Below are positions 9,280-17,324 of a DNA stretch of 64,000 nt, piece by piece; the stretch's first letter is position 1; each line of letters starts with the position of its first letter. The notes under the pieces are model-generated. The model did not search any database. It was given only the letters and a program-made list of their open reading frames with translations, and had not been told where the DNA came from. Made by a program: the position numbers and the translations under genes. The DNA lies in contig NZ_JIAD01000001.1 in assembly GCF_000688015.1 (NCBI RefSeq), positions 186,001 to 250,000 on the forward strand, given 5' to 3'. The stretch comes from Eubacterium sp. AB3007 (GTDB lineage: Bacteria; Bacillota; Clostridia; Peptostreptococcales; Anaerovoracaceae).

Positions 9280-9292
9280 CAGTGACAGGATC

Positions 9293-9322
9293 AGGCGCTC
9301 TGACATTGCGGAGCGCCTTTTT
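9293..9322 (+). terminator. Intrinsic terminator
   Basis: AGGCGCTC at 9293-9300 pairs with GAGCGCCT at 9311-9318 around a 10-base loop, followed by TTTTT. It ends the small lipoprotein transcript. Confidence 0.85.
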
Positions 9323-9343
9323 CGAACTATGGGAAGTGATATT

Positions 9344-11089
9344 GTGTTTGCGAATAAACTGAAACCATACATTCAGGCAATGCCTGATCTGTTTAATTAT
9401 GAGATCGTTTCCAAAGTGCTGCTCGGCATCCTGCTCTATCTGTTAGGGCAGATTTCGCAGGCGCTACTTGAAAGCAGTGGAAGAGTTGCGGTGACCTCAG
9501 GCGATTACCAGTTCCTTTTCGGCACATGGCAAGGACTCCTTATTTTGGTGGTTGGAATCGTATCACTGTTTATCTATGTGGCCATTGACCTGAATGCCAC
9601 GATCGCGCTCTGTGGCGATCTGGTTATCGGAAAAGAAGTATCTGTTACACGCAGCATCAAGGAAGGATTCGTATCGATCCGAAAGCTGATCAGCCTACAA
9701 GGAATTCTGGTGGTGTTGTACATCGCATTGATCGCGCCGATTCTGGGGATCGGCCTCTCGGTCTCCGCGACACGGGGGTTTTATATTCCTAATTTTATAT
9801 CGGCCTTTATCAAAGATTCGGTTCTCTATTCTGCTCTGGCAGGAGTAGTGGCACTCCTCTTTCTGTTTATCGGGATTGCGAATCTGTTTCTGCTTCACGG
9901 AATCGTAATCGATGGGTTGTCTGCTGGCTCCGCAAGCGATCAGTCCAGAAGACTCATTCGAGATAACTGGAAGGATTATCTGAAACAAAACGTGCTTTGT
10001 TTTGTGACGATCACCGCACTGCTTGCAGGGGTCGCCATCCTATTCCTGTTCTTGCCTCTGAAACTGATCACGCTGCTTCCGGCGGGTGTGATCAGCCGGA
10101 TCCTGACGATCTTCTTCGTTTCGGCGGGGGCGATCATTTCGATGCTGACAGGGCTGTTGGGCATTCCACTGTATCTTATGAAGATGACACAGTTGTTTTA
10201 TTCCTATAAACAGGGGGAAGAGTATCCGTACCATGAGGTCGAAAAAGCAGAACTGTTCAAATCCCGCAAGGTGACGATCGGTACCCTGATTGCGATTGCG
10301 GCTGCGGTACTGCTCATGTTCGGATACTTTGATCAGCTGTTCCCGCAGAGGACGAGTGTGAATGTCATCGCGCACCGCGGAGGCGGCAGCGAGGCCAGTG
10401 AGAATACTCTGGCAGGTCTGGAGTCGGCCTGGAACAACGGCGCTTACGGGAGCGAGATCGACATCCAGAGAACCAAAGATGGACACTATGTGGTGAACCA
10501 CGACGGTACGTTTAAGCGTGTCGCGGGAGATGAGAGAAAACCGGAGGACATGACGCTGAAGGAAGCCAAGAAACTGACCATCGATGGAGAGCCTGTAGCG
10601 ACCCTTCCGGAGATGTTGATCACCAGCAAGGGAAGGCTCGTGCTGTTTATAGAACTGAAGGGGAAGACGGCAGACAAGAAGATGGCCGAAGATACCGTGA
10701 AACTGGTGAAGCAGTTCCAAATGGAAGAGGAGTGCGTGCTGATCTCACTGAAGTATGACCTGATCAACTATATCGAGTCGACCTATCCGGAGATCCAGAC
10801 TGGGTTCCTGACCTTCGCCTCTTACGGGGAGACCGCACAGCTTAACTGTGATTATATCGGACTGGAAGAGGAATCGGCGACAGCCGATGCCATCAGTGCC
10901 ATCCACAAGGAAGGGAAGAAGGCGCTCGTCTGGACCGTCAATGAAAAAGGCGCTCAGAAGCACTTCCTTTGCACCAAGGCAGATGGGATCATTACCGATC
11001 ATGTGAAACAGGCGACCGAGCTCTCCTCGAAACTGGATCAGAGGTCAGATCTTGACCGCATGGTGGACAAGGTCAAAACGATACTGTAA
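9344..11089 (+). CDS. Membrane-anchored glycerophosphodiester phosphodiesterase
   Basis: GTG 9344 is preferred because GGGAAGTGAT lies just upstream; an ATG at 9329 lies at the end of the previous terminator without a ribosome site. The first 330 residues contain about six to eight hydrophobic spans, as in the GdpP-N membrane domain of clostridial GlpQ paralogues. The C-terminal GDPD barrel starts with IAHRGGGSEASENT (catalytic His near residue 344), then EIDIQRTKDG and NHDGT with the second His and metal ligands, and ends with WTVNE and DGIITD. It should hydrolyse glycerophosphodiesters from lipid or teichoic-acid turnover. A short gap leads to the next membrane gene, likely the same operon. 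Confidence 0.85.
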   Translation: MFANKLKPYIQAMPDLFNYEIVSKVLLGILLYLLGQISQALLESSGRVAVTSGDYQFLFGTWQGLLILVVGIVSLFIYVAIDLNATIALCGDLVIGKEVSVTRSIKEGFVSIRKLISLQGILVVLYIALIAPILGIGLSVSATRGFYIPNFISAFIKDSVLYSALAGVVALLFLFIGIANLFLLHGIVIDGLSAGSASDQSRRLIRDNWKDYLKQNVLCFVTITALLAGVAILFLFLPLKLITLLPAGVISRILTIFFVSAGAIISMLTGLLGIPLYLMKMTQLFYSYKQGEEYPYHEVEKAELFKSRKVTIGTLIAIAAAVLLMFGYFDQLFPQRTSVNVIAHRGGGSEASENTLAGLESAWNNGAYGSEIDIQRTKDGHYVVNHDGTFKRVAGDERKPEDMTLKEAKKLTIDGEPVATLPEMLITSKGRLVLFIELKGKTADKKMAEDTVKLVKQFQMEEECVLISLKYDLINYIESTYPEIQTGFLTFASYGETAQLNCDYIGLEEESATADAISAIHKEGKKALVWTVNEKGAQKHFLCTKADGIITDHVKQATELSSKLDQRSDLDRMVDKVKTIL

Positions 11090-11121
11090 TAATCAAGCAA
11101 AGAGACCGGAGGAATAGGCAC

Positions 11122-11931
11122 ATGAAACTCGGAAGATATTTGAGAAAGCTGAAGAACAGTTACCGCAGCAACAAGAAAACATTTGCGTTCTATATCATAC
11201 TTCGAATCATGGTTGTGCTGACCCTGATCCGTAGCCTTGTGGCCCATAACTATGAAAGCGCAGCGACCTGTATTCTCGTGCTACTGCTGTTCCTGCTTCC
11301 GGCATTGATCGAGGATCTGATGGATCTGACGATTCCTCCGCTATTCCAGGGCATCCTGTTTGGGTTTATCTTCGCTGCAGAGATACTGGGCGAAGTAGAT
11401 CATTACTATGTGAAAATACCGGGTTGGGATACCATCTTGCATACGCTGAATGGATTTCTCTTTGCTGCAGTCGGGTTCTCTCTGATCTATCTGTTGAACA
11501 GAGGAAGCAAAAGCTTCAATCTGTCTCCCTTCTATCTGACCTTGGTCGCATTCTGCTTTTCCATGACCATTGGTGTGATATGGGAGTTCTTTGAGTGCGG
11601 TATGGATCTGTTCTTTGATATGGATATGCAGAAGGACTTTGTGGTGCAGAACATCAACTCGGTCACATTGGACCCGAAGAATGGGGGCAAGGTGATCCAT
11701 GTGGATGACATAACCAGCACACTGATCCGGACTTCCTCCGGGAAGACATACACGATCCAAGGAGGCTATCTGGACATCGGCATCCTGGATACCATGAAAG
11801 ATCTGTTGGTCAATCTGATCGGGGCGGTGGTATTCTCGATCATAGGTTATACGACATTGAAAACATCCAAAACAAGCAAAGTGGCAGATAGCCTGATGAT
11901 CAGACCGAATGAGCACGCGGTCCAGGAGTGA
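11122..11931 (+). CDS. DUF2238/YjdF-like integral membrane protein
   Basis: The 269-aa protein has about six hydrophobic spans. PGWDTILHTLNGFLFAAVGF and FSMTIGVIWEFFECGMD match the conserved core of the DUF2238 (YjdF) family, whose function is not established. A charged loop of about 50 residues (near 175-225) lies before the last span. AGGAGGA-like sequence (CCGGAGGAATAGGCAC) precedes ATG 11122, 32 bp after the GDPD gene. It ends 18 bp from the convergent amidase gene with no obvious terminator. Confidence 0.7.
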   Translation: MKLGRYLRKLKNSYRSNKKTFAFYIILRIMVVLTLIRSLVAHNYESAATCILVLLLFLLPALIEDLMDLTIPPLFQGILFGFIFAAEILGEVDHYYVKIPGWDTILHTLNGFLFAAVGFSLIYLLNRGSKSFNLSPFYLTLVAFCFSMTIGVIWEFFECGMDLFFDMDMQKDFVVQNINSVTLDPKNGGKVIHVDDITSTLIRTSSGKTYTIQGGYLDIGILDTMKDLLVNLIGAVVFSIIGYTTLKTSKTSKVADSLMIRPNEHAVQE

Positions 11932-11949
11932 GCCGGCAGGCCTCCGACG

Positions 11950-12780
11950 CTACAGCGGCCGAACAGGCAGGTCCGGATACAACGCGGGCAGGCGGTTTGC
12001 TGCTACTGGAAATGAATGTCGGTATTTCTCGACATCGTCTTCAATGTCATAGATTAGAAGGCCTTCTCTGTCTGTCATCAGAATCTCCCGATCGCCGGCA
12101 GCGACCGGAAGGAATTCTCCTAGGGGATTTACCGCCGCGCTGCATCCCCCATAATGAAATCTCCCATTTCGTCCTACACAGTTCACTGCCAGGATGTATT
12201 GCTGGTTCTCCATGGCGCGTGCCTGGAGCAACGTCTTCCAGTGGCTGTACTGGTATTCCGTTTCCTCCCAGTTTGCGGGCAGCAGGACCAGGTGCGCCTG
12301 CTCCGACAGTTTGCTGATGAGTTCAGGGAACCAGAGATCATAGCAGATGAACGTACCTGTCGGGATTCCGCAGATCTGGCAAAGCGCCATGTGGTCCCCG
12401 GGGCGAAATGCCTGCCCCTTCCTGGCTCCCTGGAACAGATGGATCTTGGTATAGTCGCTCAGGATATTTCCGTCCTTTCCGACAATGGTGTAGTGGTTCT
12501 CATATTTTCTTCTTTCAGAGGGGGGCACTGGCAATGCGTCCCGCCTGACCCATCCGAATCCGATGGCGAGGCCGTAATGCTCTGCCAATCGGAGATTCTC
12601 CTGCACGATCCGGCAGTCCTCCAGCGAGTTTCCGGCGAAAAACCCGTCATAACACGTTTCCGGCATCAGAAAAACATCCACCCCATCGCTGGCTGCTCTT
12701 GCAAGCTGATGGCGGACCTTAGCGTAATTCCTGTCCTCATCGTTCCATACAATATGCATTTGATAAAGTGCGGCTCTCAT
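11950..12780 (-). CDS. Carbon-nitrogen hydrolase (nitrilase superfamily amidase)
   Basis: At 276 aa it has the usual length for the superfamily. The triad is present: Glu41 in MPETCYDG, Lys112 in YTKIHLF and Cys146 in FICYDLWFPE. This layout is that of omega-amidase or N-carbamoyl/short-chain amidases that release ammonia from small amides; the exact substrate cannot be read. It is cytoplasmic, without a signal. A ribosome site (CAGGAGGACACACC) precedes the ATG. It is divergent from the methyltransferase-like gene across a palindromic control region. Confidence 0.85.
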   Translation of the reverse strand: MRAALYQMHIVWNDEDRNYAKVRHQLARAASDGVDVFLMPETCYDGFFAGNSLEDCRIVQENLRLAEHYGLAIGFGWVRRDALPVPPSERRKYENHYTIVGKDGNILSDYTKIHLFQGARKGQAFRPGDHMALCQICGIPTGTFICYDLWFPELISKLSEQAHLVLLPANWEETEYQYSHWKTLLQARAMENQQYILAVNCVGRNGRFHYGGCSAAVNPLGEFLPVAAGDREILMTDREGLLIYDIEDDVEKYRHSFPVAANRLPALYPDLPVRPL

Positions 12781-12803
12781 GGTGTGTCCTCCTGAGGAAA
12801 GTA

Positions 12804-12828
12804 TATCACAGACGGCCGATCTGTGATA
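12804..12828. promoter_or_regulatory. Perfect 9-bp palindrome in a divergent promoter region
   Basis: TATCACAGA (12804-12812), 7-bp spacer, TCTGTGATA (12820-12828). A minus-strand -10 TATACT (12805 to 12800) and a plus-strand TATATT (12830-12835) flank it, so a dimeric regulator bound here could control both genes. No regulator gene is adjacent. Confidence 0.45.
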
Positions 12829-12860
12829 CTATATTACTGAGCAAAGGGAGGAAAGTGAAT

Positions 12861-13808
12861 ATGAACAGAGATATAGAACACAGAGCAACAGAGTTGTATG
12901 ACCGCTTCCGGCAGCGGTCGTCGAAGGACGATGAGTTTCATGATTGGGAGGAGTACCGCGCCCAGTTGACGGACTTCGTCGTGCAGAATACCCGCAAGGG
13001 GGCATCGCTGTTGATCCTGGGAGCGGGGAAGTGCAACGACCTGGATCTCGGGATACTTCGGGAGCACTGCGGGAGCATGGCTTTGTGCGATTACAGACCA
13101 GAAACAGCAGAAGAGGCTTTTCGGCGGTACGAACTGGAGCCGTCTGCGCACCTGCGGTTCGTGCAGGCAGATTTTGTGGGTATCACAGATGAGGACTACC
13201 TTGCCTACACAAAGCATTTGCTCCGGGTGATGGAGAAGCTGCAGGCGCAGGCAGGAGACAGCCTGGAGGATATTGCAGGGGAAGAACTGCAGGCCTTGCA
13301 GGAGGAGCTGGAACGCATCTACAGTAACAACGACTCGTACCAGATCGATTTGGGAGACGATACGTATGACAATGCTGTCATCGCCGGTGTCCATAGTCAG
13401 CTAAACAACTCGTTTCGGGGGATCTTCCAGTATGTTCGTAAGGATGTAGAGGATGCGGGCGGAAAGGTCCGGTATCTGAAGGAATTGAACGAGGCGATCT
13501 TCCAGTGCACCAGAACACATACGCTGGATCTGGTGCGGCGCTTCAATGAGGCGGTCTTTGGAGTTGTCCGTGATGGCATCGTATACGGGTATGAGGACAG
13601 CATCATCTTCACCCCGGAGGGCAGGCGGCTTCCAGTGATCGGTACAGTGGACGGCGCGCGGCAGGCCGGAGAAGAACTTGAGGAACTTCCGGTGACAGAG
13701 CAGATGAAGTGCCTGTGGCCGCTATCCCGCAGAAGAAGGATCAAATTCGATATGATCGTGTGCTACATAGATTTCAGGAGGGGTCTGAAACATACCGATG
13801 CTACATAG
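12861..13808 (+). CDS. Methyltransferase-like protein, C-terminus altered by a 38-bp duplication
   Basis: ATG 12861 follows AAAGGGAGGAAAGTGAAT. SLLILGAGKCNDLDL (near residue 48) is a SAM-methyltransferase motif-I-like loop, followed by MALCDYRPE with the acidic residue ending strand 2 and FVQADF. No later catalytic motif is recognised, so the methyltransferase call is tentative. The end of the protein runs into a perfect 38-bp tandem repeat (13761-13836) and stops 10 bp into the second copy's frame. With one copy removed the frame continues straight into the following GNAT domain as one protein of about 491 aa. See the findings. Confidence 0.6.
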   Translation: MNRDIEHRATELYDRFRQRSSKDDEFHDWEEYRAQLTDFVVQNTRKGASLLILGAGKCNDLDLGILREHCGSMALCDYRPETAEEAFRRYELEPSAHLRFVQADFVGITDEDYLAYTKHLLRVMEKLQAQAGDSLEDIAGEELQALQEELERIYSNNDSYQIDLGDDTYDNAVIAGVHSQLNNSFRGIFQYVRKDVEDAGGKVRYLKELNEAIFQCTRTHTLDLVRRFNEAVFGVVRDGIVYGYEDSIIFTPEGRRLPVIGTVDGARQAGEELEELPVTEQMKCLWPLSRRRRIKFDMIVCYIDFRRGLKHTDAT

Positions 13809-14374
13809 ATTTCAGGAGGGGTCTGAAACATACCGAAAGGCTAGAAATCTTTGAGGCCACCGATCGGGATGTGGACAGGATTATCGAGATCGAAAGTCAC
13901 CCGGAGAACAGAGACTTCCTATGGGTGGGGACACCGGAAGAGCATCAGGAGGAGATCAGGGATCCAGGCCATTTGTTGCTACTCTTCAGAGACAGCCAGA
14001 CGAAAACGGACTGGGATCCCGCCACGGATGGCTACCCGCATGTCTCCCAGGAGATCAAAGGGTACGCCCTGATCAGGCTCGACCACAAGTCCGATGTGTT
14101 TGAGATCAGGAGGATCGCGATCACAGAGAAGGGAAAAGGCTATGGAAGAGAAGCCATGGAGGCATTGATCGAGTACGCGTTTGAAGAGACGCAGACCAAC
14201 CGGCTTTGGCTGGACGTGTATCCAGACAATCCCGCAGGGATCCATCTGTACGAGTCGTTGGGCATGCACAGAGATGGCGTGCTCCGGCAGAACTACAAGG
14301 CAGAGCGCGGCTATCTAGATCAGATAATCTACTCCCTCCTGCGAGAGGAGTATGAAAACACGAAAGGAGAGTGA
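13709..14374 (+). CDS. GNAT acetyltransferase domain, probably severed 3' half of a fusion
   Basis: The GNAT domain runs from LEIFEATDRDVDRIIEIE (about 13841) to the end, with the acetyl-CoA-binding pattern RRIAITEKGKGYGREAMEALIEYAF and the C-terminal NPAGIHLYESLGM. It resembles RimI/RimL-type N-acyltransferases; the acceptor is unknown. The frame has no ATG with a ribosome site before the domain: only GTG codons at 13709, 13715 and 13760. Both upstream residues and the preceding gene's C-terminus encode CYIDFRRGLKHT from the two copies of the 38-bp repeat, so this was most likely in frame with the methyltransferase-like gene. It overlaps that gene by 100 bp as drawn. Confidence 0.6.
   Translation: MPVAAIPQKKDQIRYDRVLHRFQEGSETYRCYIDFRRGLKHTERLEIFEATDRDVDRIIEIESHPENRDFLWVGTPEEHQEEIRDPGHLLLLFRDSQTKTDWDPATDGYPHVSQEIKGYALIRLDHKSDVFEIRRIAITEKGKGYGREAMEALIEYAFEETQTNRLWLDVYPDNPAGIHLYESLGMHRDGVLRQNYKAERGYLDQIIYSLLREEYENTKGE
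13761..13836 (+). repeat. Perfect 38-bp tandem duplication
   Basis: Bases 13761-13798 and 13799-13836 are identical, beginning TGCTACATAGATTTCAGG and ending AACATACCGA. Because 38 is not a multiple of three, the repeat shifts the frame of the ORF crossing it. Confidence 0.95.
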
Positions 14375-14379
14375 ACCGT

Positions 14380-15195
14380 ATGTATGGAGCGATCTTAGGA
14401 GATATGATTGGAGCACCGTATGAGTTTGACAGAGGTGATAAGCGCAAGGATTTTGAGATGTTCAATGACCGGGTGCAGTTTACCGATGACACAGTAATGA
14501 CCATTGCGGTGGCGGAGGCATTGGATGGACTCGTCCCGGAGGCAGGGGACCAGACCGTCCGGGAGGCGGTGGTGGAGTCCATGAAGAGATGGGGCAACCG
14601 ATATCCCGATGCAGGCTATGGGGCAAGGTTCATTCATTGGCTGTCCCAGAGCGATCCACAGCCATATAACAGCTGGGGGAACGGATCTGCAATGCGGGTT
14701 TCCAGTGTCGGATGGCTGTATGACGGCCTGGAAGAGACCAGAAGGATGGCTGCTCTGACCGCCGAAGTCACCCATAACCATCCGGAGGGAATCAAGGGGG
14801 CAGAGGCGACGGCAAGCGTCATCTACCTTGCCAGAACCGGCAGCGACAAGGACGAGATCCGTGAGTACGTCCGCAGGGAGTTCGGGTATGATCTCTCTAG
14901 GTCCTGCGACGAGATCAGGCCATGGTACCACCATGTGGAGAGTTGCCAGGAAACGGTCCCGGAGGCCATCACCGCCTTCCTGGAAGGGGCGGATTTTGAA
15001 GATGTGATCCGGACAGCGGTCTCTCTTGGCGGAGACTGTGACACCCTGACCTGCATCGCAGGGAGTATGGCGGAGGCTTTCTTTGGTGTGCCGGAAGAGA
15101 TGCAGGCAGAGTGTCGGAGACGTCTGCCGAAGGAAATGCTGGAAGTACTGGACCGATTCGATGCGATCAGGCGCTCTCGAGCATCATGTTTGTAA
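14380..15195 (+). CDS. ADP-ribosylglycohydrolase family protein
   Basis: ATG 14380 lies 8 bases after AAAGGAGAG; a GTG at 14371 overlapping the previous stop is possible but has no spacer. The 271-aa product shows the family's metal-binding patterns: GAILGDMIGAPYE, QFTDDTVMT (Asp pair near residues 31-33), NGSAMR, HNHPEG and LGGDCDT, where Cys replaces the usual Thr between the Asp residues. Members remove ADP-ribose from proteins or small molecules using two Mg ions. The 3' end overlaps the convergent SRAP gene by 29 bp. Confidence 0.9.
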   Translation: MYGAILGDMIGAPYEFDRGDKRKDFEMFNDRVQFTDDTVMTIAVAEALDGLVPEAGDQTVREAVVESMKRWGNRYPDAGYGARFIHWLSQSDPQPYNSWGNGSAMRVSSVGWLYDGLEETRRMAALTAEVTHNHPEGIKGAEATASVIYLARTGSDKDEIREYVRREFGYDLSRSCDEIRPWYHHVESCQETVPEAITAFLEGADFEDVIRTAVSLGGDCDTLTCIAGSMAEAFFGVPEEMQAECRRRLPKEMLEVLDRFDAIRRSRASCL

Positions 15196-15796
15196 GGGCG
15201 TAGGGAAGCAGGGTGTCAGGATCGGTGGAAGGATCGATCCAGGCATCAACGATATGCTCCGGGAGCATGAGGGGCATGCGGTCGTGGATATGGGCGACAC
15301 TGCCCGAGGGCTCGCGGGTGAGCACCACAAAATGCGGCAGGCCGCGTTCCATGCGGTACAGGCCACAAAGCCATGTTGTTTGTGCACCCTCCGGTTGGAT
15401 CATGAACTTGTCACCAGTCCGCGCCTTCCCGTCTGCGTCTGTGTAATGGGCCCACTCAAAATACCAGGAGGCAGGGATGATGCAGCGATGCATCTTCCAG
15501 CCTTCTGCGAAGGTTTTCTTCTCGGCTGCCGTCTCAGAGCGTGCGTTCAGGAGCAGGGATGGTCTGACGCCTGATGCTCCCGCCATGGTATAGCCCCACT
15601 TCATGGGGAATACTCCTTTCCGCCGGCTCCTCCCGGTGGCGATCACCGGAGCGACATCAGAGGGCCGGATCTCTCCTTCGCGTTTCATCGTATCGCCGAG
15701 TTCCAGGAAATGGCGGGCGATGAACGTCCTGCCCGCCAGGTCGACGTACGGCAGCAGATCTGCGTTCTCCGGTTCGATATAGTAGCGTGTACACAT
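15167..15796 (-). CDS. SRAP (YedK/HMCES) abasic-site processing protein
   Basis: The ATG at 15796 gives MCTRYYI with the catalytic Cys2 that forms a thiazolidine with abasic sites in single-stranded DNA; GAGGAGATCGCC lies just before it. A further in-frame ATG 30 bp upstream would bury Cys2 and is rejected. NARSE, CIIPASWYFEW (Glu) and HDRMPLML (His) are the other active-site blocks. The 209-aa length fits the family. It shields abasic sites at replication forks. It lies convergent with, and overlaps, the ADP-ribosylglycohydrolase gene. Confidence 0.93.
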   Translation of the reverse strand: MCTRYYIEPENADLLPYVDLAGRTFIARHFLELGDTMKREGEIRPSDVAPVIATGRSRRKGVFPMKWGYTMAGASGVRPSLLLNARSETAAEKKTFAEGWKMHRCIIPASWYFEWAHYTDADGKARTGDKFMIQPEGAQTTWLCGLYRMERGLPHFVVLTREPSGSVAHIHDRMPLMLPEHIVDAWIDPSTDPDTLLPYALTNMMLESA

Positions 15797-15826
15797 GGCG
15801 ATCTCCTCCTGGGGTAAGTATAGCAT

Positions 15827-16104
15827 AATAAAGAGGCCAAAGAAAGATACAGAGGAAATACCCTAATACGGATGTGTATATGTATAACGAGCAAGGAAGG
15901 GGATACGGTTGCCCAAATCAATTAGTTGGTCTTTTTTGTTGCATTTACAAAGAAATAGTTCGGTAAGGATACGAGATTGTCTGAATAAACTGTTTTTTGT
16001 ATCCGGAGTTGTGAATTCTGAGACGGGAGTAACTGAAATACTGATAGCCGTTGTCCGGGATACAAAAATCAGGGATTTTCGCATTATTATAGGAGTGAAT
16101 GTAT
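15827..16104. other. Intergenic stretch with a long inverted repeat
   Basis: No gene is supported here. TTTTTGTATCCGG at 15993-16005 is complementary to CCGGGATACAAAAA at 16054-16067 apart from one bulged G, leaving about 50 bases between. AGGAGTGAATGT before an ATG at 16103 looks like a ribosome site, but the frame runs antisense to the M20 gene. Confidence 0.4.
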
Positions 16105-16135
16105 GAAGAAAAGGGTCTCCCCTGGCGGAAGACCC
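16105..16135 (-). terminator. Intrinsic terminator of the M20/D-aminoacylase cluster
   Basis: Read on minus, GGGTCT (16135-16130) pairs with AGACCC (16118-16113), then TTTTCTTC. It lies about 15 bp after the M20 stop. Confidence 0.7.
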
Positions 16136-16150
16136 TCGGCGGAGTCAGGT

Positions 16151-17323
16151 TCAGGCATTTTCAAAATCTCGTTTCATCTGCTGCACGCGTTCCTCATCGC
16201 TGAAGATCTTGGCGATGGTGAGCGCGATGAGAGCTGCTCCCTGGCGCATCACATCGTGGGCATGATCGGAGCGGACTGCTTTTGCGAATTCCCTTGTGTG
16301 GATGACCACCTCCTGGGGTGTCAGCTGCAGACAGGGGTGGAAGGTGGGGCAGACATAGCTTACATTCCCCGCATCCGCAGATCCGAACACGGCTTCGTAG
16401 TCACCGTTGTCAGGGATGTCCAGCTCGCCGAACACCTCGCGCAGGGCATCTTCGCCTGTTTGATTCGGCCGCAGATCTGCGTACGTCTCCGCCGTGGGGT
16501 GTACGTCATAGGTGGTCCCTGTCGCCAGGCAGGCACCCTTGATGCAGTTCTCTACCTTTTTGTTGACTTCCTCCATATAATCTCTCTGTAGAGCTCGCAC
16601 ATAGAATTCCGCCGCTGCCCGCTCTGGTACCACACCGGGCATTTTGCCGCCCTCATGGATCACACCGTGGATACGCACATCCGGTTTCACATGCTGACGG
16701 AGCATATCCACGCCGTGAAAGGCAAGCTGCACCGCGTTCAGGGCGTTGATTCCCTCCCAGGGAGCAGCGGATGCGTGAGCGGCCTTTCCGTGGAAGGTAT
16801 ACATGTCGCTGCGCAGCGCCAGAAGTCTGGCGCGCACCAGGTTCTGATTGTATAGATGCACCATGATCGCCATATCATAGTCATCGAATACACCGTCCTG
16901 GACCATCTTACATTTGGCGCCGTCGATCTCCTCCGCCGGGGTACCGATGACGTGGATGTCCGTGTCCAGTGCCTCCTGAAGATCACTCAGTGCCACGCCT
17001 GCAAGACAACTGATGGCTGCGCTCAGGCAATGGCCGCAGGCGTGTCCGATCTCGGGAAGCGCGTCGTATTCTGCCATGATTGCCACCTTATACTGGTGGT
17101 CGTTGTTGCCACAGATGGCCCGGAAGGCGGTCTCGATCCCGTCGAAAGGGTATTCTGCCACAAAGCCATTCTCAACGAGCTTGGTGACGATCCGCTCTGA
17201 GGAGGCGTACTCCTCTCCCGATAACTCCGGGTGATCAAACAGATCATCGCTCATCTTGGCAAACTCTCCGTGACAGCCTTCGATCACTTCTTCAATACTT
17301 TCTTTCATTTCTGCATATTCCAT
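16151..17323 (-). CDS. M20 family metallo-amidohydrolase (AbgB-like)
   Basis: The 390-aa protein has the M20 dizinc signature: HACGHC (94-99), GTPAEE (131-132 metal and base Glu), MVHLYN, and the dimerisation-domain motif HASAAPWEGINALNAV. It resembles p-aminobenzoyl-glutamate hydrolase subunit B and related N-acyl-amino-acid hydrolases. The start lies one base after the D-aminoacylase stop with AGGAAAGGAATTGAC just before it, so the two are translated together. Next to a YfcC-type transporter, it probably hydrolyses an imported N-acyl amino acid or peptide. Exact substrate unknown. Confidence 0.85.
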   Translation of the reverse strand: MEYAEMKESIEEVIEGCHGEFAKMSDDLFDHPELSGEEYASSERIVTKLVENGFVAEYPFDGIETAFRAICGNNDHQYKVAIMAEYDALPEIGHACGHCLSAAISCLAGVALSDLQEALDTDIHVIGTPAEEIDGAKCKMVQDGVFDDYDMAIMVHLYNQNLVRARLLALRSDMYTFHGKAAHASAAPWEGINALNAVQLAFHGVDMLRQHVKPDVRIHGVIHEGGKMPGVVPERAAAEFYVRALQRDYMEEVNKKVENCIKGACLATGTTYDVHPTAETYADLRPNQTGEDALREVFGELDIPDNGDYEAVFGSADAGNVSYVCPTFHPCLQLTPQEVVIHTREFAKAVRSDHAHDVMRQGAALIALTIAKIFSDEERVQQMKRDFENA

Positions 17324-17324
17324 G

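Noticed and set aside
16103..16591. Plus-strand frame with a good-looking ribosome site (AGGAGTGAATGT)
   Set aside because: It encodes the minus-strand terminator hairpin and then runs antisense to the M20 gene; no domain.
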